Source of the DNA: Hydrogenophaga palleronii NBRC 102513
GTDB taxonomy: Bacteria; Pseudomonadota; Gammaproteobacteria; Burkholderiales; Burkholderiaceae_C
Assembly (NCBI RefSeq): GCF_001571225.1
Contig: NZ_BCTJ01000013.1
Coordinates: forward strand, 1 to 64,000
Length of the DNA stretch: 64,000 bases
Direction: 5' to 3'
Position numbers and translations under genes: made by a program
Part shown: positions 63,471 through 64,000 of the stretch, one piece after another
How positions within the stretch are numbered: position 1 is the stretch's first letter
Layout of the letters: every line of letters begins with the position of its first letter
Notes under the pieces: generated by a model
The model's database searches: none
Told to the model about the DNA's origin: nothing
What the model saw: the letters and a program-made list of their open reading frames with translations, nothing else

Positions 63471-64000
63471 ATGTTGCAAGAAAAAGTGGTTGTCGTGACC
63501 GGTGCCGCCAATGGCATCGGACGTGCCGCGGCAATGGCGCTGGCGGCCCAAGGCGCCCGAGTGGTGGTCAACGACCTGAGCGTGAGCCTGGACGGCACGA
63601 GCGCCGTGGGCCAGAGCGCGCAGCAGGTGGTGGACGAGATTCGCCAGGCTGGTGGCGAGGCGGTGGCCAATGGTGATTCGGTGTCGGAGTACGCCTCGGC
63701 GCAACGCATCATTCAGACCGCCATCGACACTTATGGCCGCGTCGATGCGGTGGTGAACAACGCGGGCATCGTGCGCGACAAGATGTTCCACCGCCTCACG
63801 CCCGAGGATTTCGACGCGGTGGTCAAGGTCCATCTCTACGGCACGTTCAACCTGTGTCATGCGGCTGCCGAGCACTTCCGCAAGCAGGGTGGTGGCAGCC
63901 TGATCAACATGACGTCCAACTCGGCCGTCATCGGCAACCGGGGGCAGGCCAACTACTGCGCGGCCAAGCTGGGCATCGTCGGCCTGTCCAAAGCGATCGC
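63471..64000 (+). CDS. Short-chain dehydrogenase/reductase, 3' partial
   Basis: An open frame from ATG 63471 (GAGGA upstream) to the window end, 176 residues. SDR motifs are TGAANGIGRAAA (NAD(P) binding), VVNNAGIVRDKM, catalytic Ser in NMTSNSAV and YCAAK (Tyr-x3-Lys). It probably oxidises or reduces a hydroxyacyl-CoA in the same pathway as the thiolase-like protein. Starts 4 bp after that gene. Confidence 0.9.
   Translation, partial: MLQEKVVVVTGAANGIGRAAAMALAAQGARVVVNDLSVSLDGTSAVGQSAQQVVDEIRQAGGEAVANGDSVSEYASAQRIIQTAIDTYGRVDAVVNNAGIVRDKMFHRLTPEDFDAVVKVHLYGTFNLCHAAAEHFRKQGGGSLINMTSNSAVIGNRGQANYCAAKLGIVGLSKAI

Noticed and set aside
1..64000. tRNA, rRNA or CRISPR array
   Set aside because: I scanned for tRNA-like T-loops, rRNA blocks and spaced short repeats and saw none; a tRNAscan or CRISPR finder run would settle this.

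Overview
The window reads as part of a GC-rich betaproteobacterial chromosome, most likely Burkholderiales and probably Comamonadaceae-like. The pointers are a nag-type salicylate/gentisate pathway, several Bug/TctC-type binding proteins, IS3- and IS5-family elements and fds-type formate dehydrogenase remnants. This placement rests on gene content only; no rRNA or tRNA gene was seen.

Layout. (1) 1-1182: the end of a crotonase gene and a peroxiredoxin-like gene whose 3' end is cut off by an IS3-family element (1183-2621). (2) 2970-15043: six genes on the minus strand that look like an anti-phage or accessory defence array. In transcription order they are a zinc-finger/HEAT-repeat protein, a PD-(D/E)xK nuclease-like protein, an OLD-family ATPase/TOPRIM nuclease, a UvrD-type helicase (the last two form a Gabija-like pair), an abortive-infection C-terminal-domain protein, and an unrecognised protein with a nuclease-like motif. 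(3) 15135-22777: the mobile-element core. It holds an XRE repressor, an excisionase-like protein and a tyrosine integrase around a strong promoter flanked by operator dyads. A tightly coupled cassette follows: a large protein ending in a LAGLIDADG domain, an AAA+ ATPase, a frameshifted HAD protein and a metallophosphoesterase. (4) 23707-26202: an IS3-family element carrying a nested IS5-family element. It separates the island from the catabolic genes.

(5) 26269-40836: aromatic catabolism. A VanA/VanB-like Rieske oxygenase and reductase with a periplasmic binding protein lie divergent from a TetR gene. Next is a compact apparent 12-gene operon, nagAa-nagI-nagK-nagG-nagH-nagAb-livK-livH-livM-livG-livF-nagL. 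It encodes uptake of an aromatic acid, salicylate 5-hydroxylase and the complete gentisate route to pyruvate and fumarate. (6) 40955-49979: two NagR/NahR-type LysR genes, a secreted tannase-family esterase lipoprotein, a GAF/Fis regulator that lacks an AAA domain, a Tat-exported GMC oxidoreductase and a NahF-like salicylaldehyde dehydrogenase. Together these suggest an upper pathway that feeds salicylate from an ester or from salicyl alcohol. A shared dyad, ATCAC-N5-GTGAT, lies upstream of all three regulators and may tie the module together.

(7) 50036-55230: a 4-OT-family tautomerase, a LysR gene that has lost its DNA-binding domain, CheW and a chemoreceptor, then a stretch of gene remains (fdhD, fdsD, lysR). 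(8) 55232-64000: a Bug protein, acyl-CoA dehydrogenase and class III CoA-transferase operon with a divergent LysR gene, then a second Bug protein, a DUF35 protein, a thiolase-like protein and a short-chain dehydrogenase that runs off the end. This looks like CoA-dependent breakdown of an unidentified organic acid.
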